Shown piece after piece: positions 7,749-14,722 of a stretch of 48,629 nucleotides of DNA (position 1 is the stretch's first letter; every line of letters starts with the position of its first letter). The position numbers were made by a program, and so were the translations under genes. Source of the stretch: Clostridiaceae bacterium (lineage in GTDB: Bacteria > Bacillota > Clostridia > Oscillospirales > Butyricicoccaceae). The stretch spans positions 1 to 48,629 of the forward strand of contig QXXE01000028.1 in NCBI GenBank assembly GCA_009911355.1, in the 5' to 3' direction. The notes under the pieces were generated by a model, which was not told where the DNA came from, did not search any database, and saw only the letters and a program-made list of their open reading frames with translations.

Positions 7749-9098
7749 TCATAGCGCGGAGATCGTCCCGCCCTCGTTTGACAGCAGCCCGTCAAGCTCC
7801 AACATGGTTACAAGCGAAAGCAGCTGCGGGGCAGGGATACCAGTCGAAGCGATCAGCTGGTCGGTTGTCTGCGCACCCGCACGCACCGCCTCCAATATTT
7901 TCTGTTCCTCCGAAGACAGGCCGTCCTCCGGACGTGCAGCAGGCTTTCCCTCCTGCTGTAAAAGCGCCGAGCCACGCACCAAGTGCGCTGTTTTCAGGAT
8001 TTCCTCCGGCGTTTTTTCCGAATCCACAGGCACAGCCGTTTCCTTTTCGCGTTCCGCAGGCTTTTCCGCCCTGCGGCGGCCAGCACGCTGCGTCCCCTGC
8101 ACGATCTGCTCCCAAGGGTCGCCCTTCGGCTTTTTCGGAGGCTCCGCCGCCTTTGCAGGCTTTCCAGTCATGCTGCGGAACACACGGTCGATCCGCGCTT
8201 CATTCGGGAGCTCCCGCAAAATACCGCTGTATTCCCGCACCAGCTGGATCGGCCCGGTCAGCAGCTCTGCTTCGTGGTCGCGGATCAACGCATTGCAGCC
8301 CGCCGACTCCCGGTCGTCCAGCCGTCCCGGCACGGCGTAAACGTCACGCCCCTGTTCCAGCGCCAGCCGCGCCGTGATCAGCGCGCCCGAACGTTCCGGG
8401 GCTTCTATCAGGACGGTCGCAACCGAAAGCCCGCTGATAATGCGGTTGCGCTGCGGAAAATGCCAGCCTGCCGGCTCGCTTCCCGGCGGATATTCGCTGA
8501 GGAGCGTGCCTGCAAAAATCAAGTCGCCAAACAGTGTGGAATTACTGATCGGGTAACAGACGTCAACGCCGCAGCCCAGCACGGCCACTGTCCCCGGCGT
8601 ATTTTTCATGCGCAACGCGCCGCGGTTCGCCGCGCCGTCAATGCCCTGCGCCATGCCGGAGACAACAAGAAAACCGCTTTCGGTCAGGCTGCGTCCGAGC
8701 TGTTCGGCCATCAGGATACCATATGTTGTGCAGTGGCGCGTGCCGACGATGGAAATCATGGGGCGGGAATCCCACGGGGGCTGCCTGCCGCGCCAATAAA
8801 GCACCAGCGGCGGGTCATAAATGTTGCGCAGGCGCTCCGGGTATCCGCTGTCGCTCAGGGTGAGGATATGGATGTCTTTTTTCGCACATTCCTCCATAAT
8901 CCGGTCGGCTCCGTCAAGGCTCTTATCGCTCAGTGCGTCTACCTGGGCGGCGGTCAAGCCGCAGCCCATCAGGAGCGCGCCGCGTTTGGCGGCATAGATC
9001 GCTTCCGGGTCGCCGAAATGCTCTAAAAGCTCGGCTGCAACCCTTGCGCCCACGCTCGGGCGGGTCGCCAGCCAAAGCCAGTATACGCGCGCTGACAT
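7749..9098 (-). CDS. dprA: DNA-processing protein DprA
   Basis: A 449-residue protein of the DprA/Smf family, which loads RecA on incoming single-stranded DNA during natural transformation. The Rossmann-like domain shows SIVGTRHCTTYG, SGMAQGIDGAANRGAL and GCGVDVCYP. A charged Pro/Lys/Glu-rich linker (about 310-395) precedes a C-terminal winged helix (LSSEEQKILEAVRAGAQTTD to LEMLDGLLS-type), as in the longer DprA proteins. The linker makes it longer than the usual 360 or so residues. Start MSARVYWLWL is chosen because the 37 codons before it are read from repeat R3. It is widespread even in species not known to be transformable. Confidence 0.93.
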   Translation of the reverse strand: MSARVYWLWLATRPSVGARVAAELLEHFGDPEAIYAAKRGALLMGCGLTAAQVDALSDKSLDGADRIMEECAKKDIHILTLSDSGYPERLRNIYDPPLVLYWRGRQPPWDSRPMISIVGTRHCTTYGILMAEQLGRSLTESGFLVVSGMAQGIDGAANRGALRMKNTPGTVAVLGCGVDVCYPISNSTLFGDLIFAGTLLSEYPPGSEPAGWHFPQRNRIISGLSVATVLIEAPERSGALITARLALEQGRDVYAVPGRLDDRESAGCNALIRDHEAELLTGPIQLVREYSGILRELPNEARIDRVFRSMTGKPAKAAEPPKKPKGDPWEQIVQGTQRAGRRRAEKPAEREKETAVPVDSEKTPEEILKTAHLVRGSALLQQEGKPAARPEDGLSSEEQKILEAVRAGAQTTDQLIASTGIPAPQLLSLVTMLELDGLLSNEGGTISAL

Positions 9099-9135
9099 GC
9101 TGTCATTCCCCCTCTGTTTTTGGGTTTTCGCGTCT

Positions 9136-9231
9136 TCGGACGCGCCCCAGGGGCGCTGCCCCCGGGACCCCCGCGATTTTTTTGTAAAAAAATCGAGTAA
9201 AAACTTCATTATCGCCTGCGGGCGGGACGGT
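9136..9231 (-). repeat. Dispersed modular repeat, copy R3
   Basis: Minus orientation: head A at about 9213-9230, module B (GATTTTTTTGTAAAAAAATC on the plus strand) at 9174-9194, and one C hairpin (CAGGGGC-GCT-GCCCCCG). It fills the gap between the RNA methyltransferase and dprA, and creates a false 5' extension of dprA. Confidence 0.85.
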
Positions 9232-9234
9232 TAC

Positions 9235-10032
9235 TTATGATGTGCGGCTCCGCGCTTTTTGCATTTCCCAGATCAGCAGCGATGCAGCTACTCCCGCGTT
9301 GAGGGATTCCGCGCGCCCTGCCATCGGGATAATAATGCTTTTGTCACAAATGCCCAGTGTTTCCGGGCGGACGCCGTGCCCTTCGCTGCCAATAACGACC
9401 GCACAGCGGCTTAGATCAAGTGATGTGATGGGCAGGCTGTCCGTGTGCAGTGCTGCCGCGTACAACGGCAGGCCCTGTGCGCGGAGGGATTTCGCGGCTG
9501 CGTCCAGAGGCAGCTTATAGAGCGGCTGGCGGAAAATCGCGCCCATTGTTGCGCGCAGCACCTTCGGCGAGGACGGGTCGACGCAGCCTTCGCACAGGAC
9601 CAACGCATCCAGGCCAAAGGCTTCAGCCGTCCGGATCACTGTACCGAGGTTGCCGGGGTCCTGCAAGCCGTCCAGCAGCATTGCTGTGCTGACTGGCGGC
9701 AGTTCCCCGCTGAATATGGGGATTTCGCAGCTGAAAATCACATTTTGCGGCGTTTCCACGTCGCTTGCCAGCGCGAACAGGTGCGGCTCTGCGGAAAACA
9801 GGGCCGCGCCTTGCTCCTCTGCGCGGAGCAGCAGCTCCCGCAACAGGCTGTCCGGTTCGCCGCACTTGCGCAGCAGCACGGTTTTTACGCGTGCGCCCGA
9901 TGCAAACGCCTCCGCCAGCAGCTTCTCGCCCTCGCAGGCCATTTCGCCGGTTGTTTTCCGGTATTTTTTATCCCGCGCGAGCCGCGCCAGATGCCGCAGC
10001 GTGCTGTTTTGGCGGCTTTCAATATGCGTCAT
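9235..10032 (-). CDS. SpoU/TrmH-family RNA methyltransferase
   Basis: A 265-residue SPOUT-class 2'-O-ribose methyltransferase. The N-terminal part (about 1-100) is the substrate-binding region of the TrmH/RlmB type. The C-terminal knot carries the three family motifs: LLDGLQDPGNLGTVIRTAEA, VIGSEGHGV and IIIPMAGRAESLNAGVAASL. The exact target, 23S rRNA or tRNA, cannot be read from sequence. The start MTHIESRQN overlaps the ktrA stop by four bases (ATGA). A 62-residue upstream extension would run back through ktrA in another frame and is rejected. Confidence 0.92.
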   Translation of the reverse strand: MTHIESRQNSTLRHLARLARDKKYRKTTGEMACEGEKLLAEAFASGARVKTVLLRKCGEPDSLLRELLLRAEEQGAALFSAEPHLFALASDVETPQNVIFSCEIPIFSGELPPVSTAMLLDGLQDPGNLGTVIRTAEAFGLDALVLCEGCVDPSSPKVLRATMGAIFRQPLYKLPLDAAAKSLRAQGLPLYAAALHTDSLPITSLDLSRCAVVIGSEGHGVRPETLGICDKSIIIPMAGRAESLNAGVAASLLIWEMQKARSRTS

Positions 10033-10685
10033 GCCCGAAGCCCTATCTTCTCCAAATCCTCGTTTGTGCCGATCATCACCAGCACCAGCCCCGCCGGAAG
10101 CGGCGCGCACGGGTCGGGATGCAGGCTCAGCTTTTCGCTGTCCTTCGGACGGGTTGCGAGCACTGTCGCACCGTATTTCGCGCGCACATTCAGCTGGATC
10201 AGCGTCTTGCCGACCCACTTTTCCGGGACGGGCAGCTCAGCGATCGAGAAATCGTCGGTCACGCTCACATAGTCGAGGAAGGTGCGCATACTCATCGTCC
10301 GCGCGAGCCGCACCCCCATTTCCTCCTCCGGGAATACGATTTCATCTGCGCCCACCCGCTGAAGCACTAACCGGTGCAGGCTGCTGCGTGCTTTCGCAAT
10401 GACATGCGGCACGCCCTCTTCCTTTAATAATGCAGTCGCCAGCACGCTGTTCTCAATGTTGGACGCGACTGCTACAACTGCGCAGTCAAAATTCCGCGCG
10501 CCCGCTGCGTGCAGCACCGCCGCTTCGGTCGCGTCGCCTACGATTGCATGGGTCACATTCTCTGCGATATGCTGCACCGCATCCGCATCACGGTCGATCA
10601 CCAGCACTTCATTCCCAAGCTCGCACAGCTTGCGCGCAACCGAATGGCCAAACCGCCCCAGCCCGATAATCAAAAACGATTTCAT
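10029..10685 (-). CDS. ktrA: KtrA/TrkA-type potassium-channel regulatory subunit
   Basis: A 218-residue cytoplasmic RCK protein that forms the gating ring of a Ktr potassium uptake system. The N-terminal Rossmann domain begins MKSFLIIGLGRFGHSVA (nucleotide-binding GLGRFG at 8-13, with the ligand-contacting acid in VIDRD). The C-terminal RCK_C domain covers about 135-218. KtrA proteins bind ATP/ADP and, in several Firmicutes, cyclic di-AMP. It follows ktrB by 47 bases and overlaps the methyltransferase by 4 bases. Confidence 0.95.
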   Translation of the reverse strand: MKSFLIIGLGRFGHSVARKLCELGNEVLVIDRDADAVQHIAENVTHAIVGDATEAAVLHAAGARNFDCAVVAVASNIENSVLATALLKEEGVPHVIAKARSSLHRLVLQRVGADEIVFPEEEMGVRLARTMSMRTFLDYVSVTDDFSIAELPVPEKWVGKTLIQLNVRAKYGATVLATRPKDSEKLSLHPDPCAPLPAGLVLVMIGTNEDLEKIGLRA

Positions 10686-10732
10686 GTACGTGTCTCCTCT
10701 ATGTTTGAATTGAGGTTTCCCTTCTGCCCCGC

Positions 10733-12091
10733 TCAGCCAACCATGACCTGCCCCTCCGGGTAGGTGATCTTCGGCGGCGACTGCTTGCGCATCAGCACGC
10801 CCACGCCCAGTGTCAGCACACCGACACGCCCAAAGTACATGAGCGCAATCAGCAGGCAGCGCGAAAACGCGGACAGCTGCGGCGTAATCCCCATCGAGAG
10901 CCCCGCCGTGCCGAACGCCGAAGCGGTTTCATACACACACGGTACCAGCGGCAGGCCCTCGATATGGGACATGGTGACCGAGCTTGCAAATACCAGCACC
11001 ACGCCTACGACCAGCATTGTCACTGCGTTCATGATCGCGCGCGATGAAATACGGCGTTCAAAGGCAATGACCTCACTGCGCCCGCAAACCGCTGTCCACG
11101 CGGTCAGCAGCAGCACTGCGACGGTCACGGTCTTGAGCCCGCCCGCCGTCGAACCAGGCGAGCCGCCGATCAGCATCATCACTACGGCAAGCCCCTGGCT
11201 CGGGCCGGTCAGCGCGCCCTGGTCGATGCCGCTGAAACCCGCCGTGCGCAGCGTTGCCGACTGGAACGCTGACGCGAGCACCTTCCCAGGCGTGCTGAGC
11301 CCGCCCAGCGTCCCGGGGTTTGTCCACTCGAACCACATCGTCAGCACCCAGCCCCCAAGCAGGAGCGCCGCCGTCATGGTCAGCGTCAGCTTGGTATGCA
11401 GGCCAAAGCGCTGGAATTTCTTCTTTTCATATACGTCGCTCCAAACAAAGAAGCCCAGCCCGCCAATCACAATCAGCGCGATCAGTGTCAGGTTGACCAC
11501 GGGGTCATCCACATAGCCGCTCATGGAGACGAACGCCTGATTCCGCCCCAGCAGGTCAAAGCCCGCGTTGCAGAATGCCGATATAGAATGGAAAATCCCA
11601 AGCTTGACCCCTTCCAGGATGCCAAAATCCAGCGAAAACCGGCACGCCAGGATCACCGCCCCCGCGCCCTCAAACGCGAGCGTACCGAGCAGCACCCGCC
11701 GCGTCAGCCGCACAATGCCCGCAGGGTCGGACAGGTTCAGCCCGGTTGACAGCACCATCCGCTCGCGCAGGGTGATCGTGCGCCGCGTCAGCAGCGAAAA
11801 TAAGGTCGCCATCGTCATAAACCCGAGCCCGCCGACCTGGATCAGCAGCAGGATCACCAGCTGCCCGAACCCGTTCCAATACTGCGCCGTATCGACCAGC
11901 ACAAGCCCAGTCACGCATGTGGCGCTTGTCGCGGTAAACAGCGCGGTCAGCGGGTCGGTCCACACCCCAGCGCGCGACGCAAGCGGGGTTGACAGCAGCG
12001 CCGCCCCCGCCATAATGACTGTCAGGAACCCGACCACCATCATCAGCGCCGGGCGGAACCCACCGGTACGCCGGTAAAACCAATCATGCAA
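10733..12091 (-). CDS. ktrB: KtrB/TrkH-type potassium-translocating subunit
   Basis: A 452-residue membrane protein of the TrkH/KtrB superfamily, built of four M1-P-M2 repeats. The four pore loops are visible, each with a conserved filter glycine: TSATCVTGLV, SAFCNAGFD, SATLRTAGFSG and TASAFGTAGLSM. It takes up K+, probably coupled to Na+ or H+, with KtrA as partner. The start is TTG at 12091, preceded by GGGAG 10 bases upstream. An internal MMVVGFL start is possible but would trim the first helix. Expression probably depends on the leader RNA region at 12092-12310. Confidence 0.95.
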   Translation of the reverse strand: MHDWFYRRTGGFRPALMMVVGFLTVIMAGAALLSTPLASRAGVWTDPLTALFTATSATCVTGLVLVDTAQYWNGFGQLVILLLIQVGGLGFMTMATLFSLLTRRTITLRERMVLSTGLNLSDPAGIVRLTRRVLLGTLAFEGAGAVILACRFSLDFGILEGVKLGIFHSISAFCNAGFDLLGRNQAFVSMSGYVDDPVVNLTLIALIVIGGLGFFVWSDVYEKKKFQRFGLHTKLTLTMTAALLLGGWVLTMWFEWTNPGTLGGLSTPGKVLASAFQSATLRTAGFSGIDQGALTGPSQGLAVVMMLIGGSPGSTAGGLKTVTVAVLLLTAWTAVCGRSEVIAFERRISSRAIMNAVTMLVVGVVLVFASSVTMSHIEGLPLVPCVYETASAFGTAGLSMGITPQLSAFSRCLLIALMYFGRVGVLTLGVGVLMRKQSPPKITYPEGQVMVG

Positions 12092-12161
12092 GCCAACCCA
12101 CTCCCTGTCTCTCCAAAGATCGCCTTTTCAGGAGCACTTCCGCACCCCGTTATAATCCGGC

Positions 12162-12194
12162 AAAAGCCTGAGCACCATTCGCTGTGCCCAGGCT
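12162..12194 (-). terminator. Intrinsic terminator/attenuator ahead of ktrB
   Basis: On the minus strand AGCCTGGGCAC pairs with GTGCTCAGGCT (11 bp, one G-U) around an 8-base loop, followed at once by TTTT. It lies about 70 bases before the ktrB start and 115 bases after the predicted transcription start. It could act as an attenuator for ktrBA or as the end of a separate small RNA. Confidence 0.75.
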
Positions 12195-12310
12195 CCGTTT
12201 CAATTTTAGGGAAGAACCGGCCCCATCAGCGTATGCGGATTGGCCCAGCGCTTCCTTACAGCCCCCTCTTGCAAACAATTGCTTCTTACAAGAGCGGGTA
12301 CGGTATAACT
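12162..12310 (-). ncRNA. Unclassified structured leader or small RNA upstream of ktrB
   Basis: The predicted transcript of about 150 nt runs from promoter 12316-12344 to the terminator at 12162-12194. It contains a 9 bp hairpin (CTCTTGTAA / TTGCAAGAG, 12255-12290 region), and a long imperfect hairpin in which GGAAG and the following GGCC pair with GGCC and CTTCC. Ktr genes in Firmicutes are often under the cyclic di-AMP (ydaO) riboswitch. I could not match that consensus here, in particular its conserved GACAGCUAAC segment. No ORF with a ribosome binding site is seen. Class unknown. Confidence 0.5.
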
Positions 12311-12315
12311 TTTTT

Positions 12316-12344
12316 ATCATATCATGACCGGCACCCAAAGTCAA
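12316..12344 (-). promoter_or_regulatory. Promoter of the ktrB leader
   Basis: Minus-strand TTGACT (12339-12344), a 17 bp spacer, and TATGAT (12316-12321). The predicted start is near 12309. From 12345 to 12457 I see nothing convincing except an in-frame tail of a shadow reading frame. Confidence 0.8.
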
Positions 12345-12457
12345 GCCGTTCTGCCAAATTTACATAACCGTATCAATTTATATACTTTTTGTCCCAAATA
12401 GCCTTCCACTCGTGCGGTTTTTCATGGGTTCCGGGCATTTTATCGATGCCCTTGTTT

Positions 12458-13786
12458 TTAGCCGTAGTGATATGCCGTCCTGTAACGGTACAAAAACCAC
12501 ACGGACAGGAAGAGCGTCGCCGCTTCCGCGACTGGTACGGACAGCCACACGCCGTCAATCCCCAGCACCTGCGGCAGCGTCAGCATGCTGACAAGGATAA
12601 ACCCGAATGTACGCGCGAAAGAGATCACCGCCGAGCTCTTGCCGTCAGAAAACGCGGTAAACGTCGACGACGCAAAGATATTGAGCCCCGCAAACAGGTA
12701 GCCCGTTGAAAACAGGTAGAACCCGTGCAGCGTAAGGGCATATGTCTCGCCCCCGCGCGGTGTAAAGACCCAGACGACCCACGGCGCAAGCAGCAGCGAA
12801 AGCGCCAGCATCGCCACGGAAACGCCTAATATGAACTTCAGGCATATTTGAAAGATGCGTTTGGTGCGCACCTCATTGCCGCTGCCATAGTTGAAGCTGA
12901 ACACCGGCGCGACGCCCTGCGAGAAGCCGAAAAAGACGGCGCTGAACAGGAACTGCCCGTACAGGATGATCGTAATCGCGGCAACGCCCTTCTCTCCCGC
13001 AAGGCCGAGCAGGATAATATTGAACAGGAAGGTAATGACCGCATTCGAGAGGTTAATCACCATCTCTGACGAGCCGTTGAAGCAGGCTTCCCCCAGCAGC
13101 CGCGCCGAAAAACGGGGCTTTACAAATCGCAGGCTCCCCTTGGAAGCAGTGAAATACGCCAGCCCCACCACTGCCGGGATGCACTGCCCAAAGCCAGTCG
13201 CCGCTGCCGCCCCCCGCATCCCGAGCCCAAGAGGGCCGATCAGCAGGTAATCGCAGACGCCGTTGGTAATCCCGCCAAGCACCGTAACCGTCAGCCCGAT
13301 CCCCGGGTGCCCCGCTGTGACAAAAAAGGTCTGGAACAGGCATTGCAGCATCAGCTCGGGCATGAAACAAAGCATGACCTGCAAATAGTCCTTTGCGTCC
13401 TGGAGCAGCCGGTCGGTCGCGCCGAGCGCGCGGCAGATCGGTTCCAGGAACGCCGTCCCCACAAGCAGCAGCGCCAGCCCGGTCAACACTGACACCAGCG
13501 CGATCAGGCTGAAATCACGCTGCGCCTCCTGCTGCCGCCCCTCGCCGAGCTTACGCGCCACAATCGCGCTGCCCCCGCTCGCCAGCATAATCCCCAGCGC
13601 CAGCCCCAGGCTTCCGACCGGCCATACGATATTCTGCGCCGAAAGCGAATCGCCCCCAAGGAACCGCGCAATAAAAACGCCGTCCACAATCGAATACATC
13701 GACAAAAAGACCATCATCACGATAGTAGGCAGGGTAAACCGGATGAGCGACCCAAACTTGAAATCCTGCCCGATCGAATACGACAT
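12458..13786 (-). CDS. MATE-family multidrug/cation exporter
   Basis: A 442-residue integral membrane protein of the MATE family, with about 12 transmembrane helices in two halves. The opening FGSLIRFTLPTIVMMVFLSMYSIVDGVFIARFLG is typical of the first MATE helix. Members export organic cations and drugs in exchange for Na+ or H+. It is transcribed divergently from a MerR regulator across a promoter whose 19 bp spacer holds a perfect dyad. Induction by a MerR-bound drug is therefore the expected control (inference). AGGAGGAAAG precedes the ATG. The substrate is unknown. Confidence 0.93.
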   Translation of the reverse strand: MSYSIGQDFKFGSLIRFTLPTIVMMVFLSMYSIVDGVFIARFLGGDSLSAQNIVWPVGSLGLALGIMLASGGSAIVARKLGEGRQQEAQRDFSLIALVSVLTGLALLLVGTAFLEPICRALGATDRLLQDAKDYLQVMLCFMPELMLQCLFQTFFVTAGHPGIGLTVTVLGGITNGVCDYLLIGPLGLGMRGAAAATGFGQCIPAVVGLAYFTASKGSLRFVKPRFSARLLGEACFNGSSEMVINLSNAVITFLFNIILLGLAGEKGVAAITIILYGQFLFSAVFFGFSQGVAPVFSFNYGSGNEVRTKRIFQICLKFILGVSVAMLALSLLLAPWVVWVFTPRGGETYALTLHGFYLFSTGYLFAGLNIFASSTFTAFSDGKSSAVISFARTFGFILVSMLTLPQVLGIDGVWLSVPVAEAATLFLSVWFLYRYRTAYHYG

Positions 13787-13800
13787 TTTTGCTTTCCTCC

Positions 13801-13830
13801 TTGCTTTTCTCTGTCTGTATATGCTATGAT
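13801..13830 (+). promoter_or_regulatory. Promoter of merR-GTPase operon
   Basis: TTGCTT (13801-13806), an 18 bp spacer, and TATGAT (13825-13830). Its -10 overlaps the -10 of the divergent MATE promoter, and its predicted start falls inside the dyad at 13835-13851, so a bound MerR protein would repress it. Confidence 0.6.
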
Positions 13831-13856
13831 AAGGTATCGGGTAACCCGATAGTCAA
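13826..13856 (-). promoter_or_regulatory. MATE promoter with MerR-type 19 bp spacer
   Basis: Minus-strand TTGACT (13851-13856) and TATCAT (13826-13831) are separated by 19 bp instead of 17. This over-long spacer is the hallmark of promoters activated by MerR-family DNA distortion. Confidence 0.85.
13835..13851. promoter_or_regulatory. MerR operator dyad
   Basis: Perfect inverted repeat TATCGGGT-A-ACCCGATA centred at 13843, entirely within the MATE promoter spacer. Position and symmetry match the established MerR-family operator geometry. The presumed ligand of the dyad is the product of the gene at 13881. Confidence 0.85.
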
Positions 13857-13880
13857 GAGGAAAGCAGGAAAAATTTTTTC

Positions 13881-14708
13881 ATGAACCGCGAACGATACCT
13901 GACCACTGGCGAATTTGCCAAGATTGCTGGAGTCACCAAGCATACCTTATTCCATTATGATAAAATCGGCCTGTTCCGTCCGGAGGTCACGCTGGAAAAC
14001 GGCTACCGTTACTATTCCCTCACCCAGCTTGACGAGTTCGACGTGATTTTCATGCTGCGCGAGCTCGATATGCCGCTGAACGAGATCAGCGCGTACCTTG
14101 CGCGGCGCAGCCCCGGCGCGCTTGCCGAACTTCTGCACGAAGAGGACCGGCTCATCGGGGAACGCCTGCGGCGGCTGCGCACAATGCGGCAGTGGGTGCG
14201 GCAGAAGGCGGCGGTCGTCGAGCGGGCGCACGAGCTGGAACCCGGGAACATTACGCTGAGCAGCTCCCCGGAACGGTCCATGCTATGCACTCCATTTACC
14301 CCTACCGACGCCACTGGCAAACAGGCTGCCGCCGCGTTTTCGCAAACCGCCTCGCAGCTCTACCGGGAAGCCGACCATCGGCAGCTGAAAAGCCCCTATG
14401 GCTTCGGGGGCCTGCTCCCACAAGCGGAAGCCCTCGCGGGGCGCTGCGACGCTTACTCGCACATCTATCTGCTGTTCGATGGCCTGCTGCCAGGCGCGCG
14501 CCCCCGCCCTGCCGGGCGCTATCTCACCACCTGCTATCAAGGGCGTTTTGAAGACCTTCCCCCAGTCTACAGGCGTATATTGGACTACGCGCAGGAAAAC
14601 AGCGTCCCGTTGATTGGCTGCTTTTACGAGGACTTGCTGCTGGACGGTCTGGCCGTCCCGGGCGAATCGCAGTTCCTCATCCAAATTTCCATCCAAACCA
14701 CGCTCTGA
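13881..14708 (+). CDS. MerR-family regulator with effector domain
   Basis: A 275-residue transcription regulator. The N-terminal winged helix begins [27 protein letters not shown], followed by [22 protein letters not shown] and a coiled-coil dimer helix (about 80-115). The C-terminal 150 residues form an effector-binding region, probably of the BmrR/GyrI-like drug-binding type. That subtype is inferred from size and layout, not from clear motifs. It lies divergent to the MATE exporter and 14 bases upstream of the EF-G-like GTPase. It is expected to activate the exporter and repress its own operon. Confidence 0.9.
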   Translation: MNRERYLTTGEFAKIAGVTKHTLFHYDKIGLFRPEVTLENGYRYYSLTQLDEFDVIFMLRELDMPLNEISAYLARRSPGALAELLHEEDRLIGERLRRLRTMRQWVRQKAAVVERAHELEPGNITLSSSPERSMLCTPFTPTDATGKQAAAAFSQTASQLYREADHRQLKSPYGFGGLLPQAEALAGRCDAYSHIYLLFDGLLPGARPRPAGRYLTTCYQGRFEDLPPVYRRILDYAQENSVPLIGCFYEDLLLDGLAVPGESQFLIQISIQTTL

Positions 14709-14722
14709 CAGGAGGAAACGAT

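Noticed and set aside
12092..12310. T-box or ydaO riboswitch call for the ktrB leader
   Set aside because: The T-box core (GGGTGGNACCGCG) and the ydaO core (GACAGCTAAC) are absent, so the RNA is left unclassified.
12373..12457. Minus-strand frame ending MPGTHEKPHEWKAIWDKKYIN after the MATE gene
   Set aside because: It continues a shadow frame through the end of the MATE gene, has no ribosome binding site of its own, and I recognise no family.
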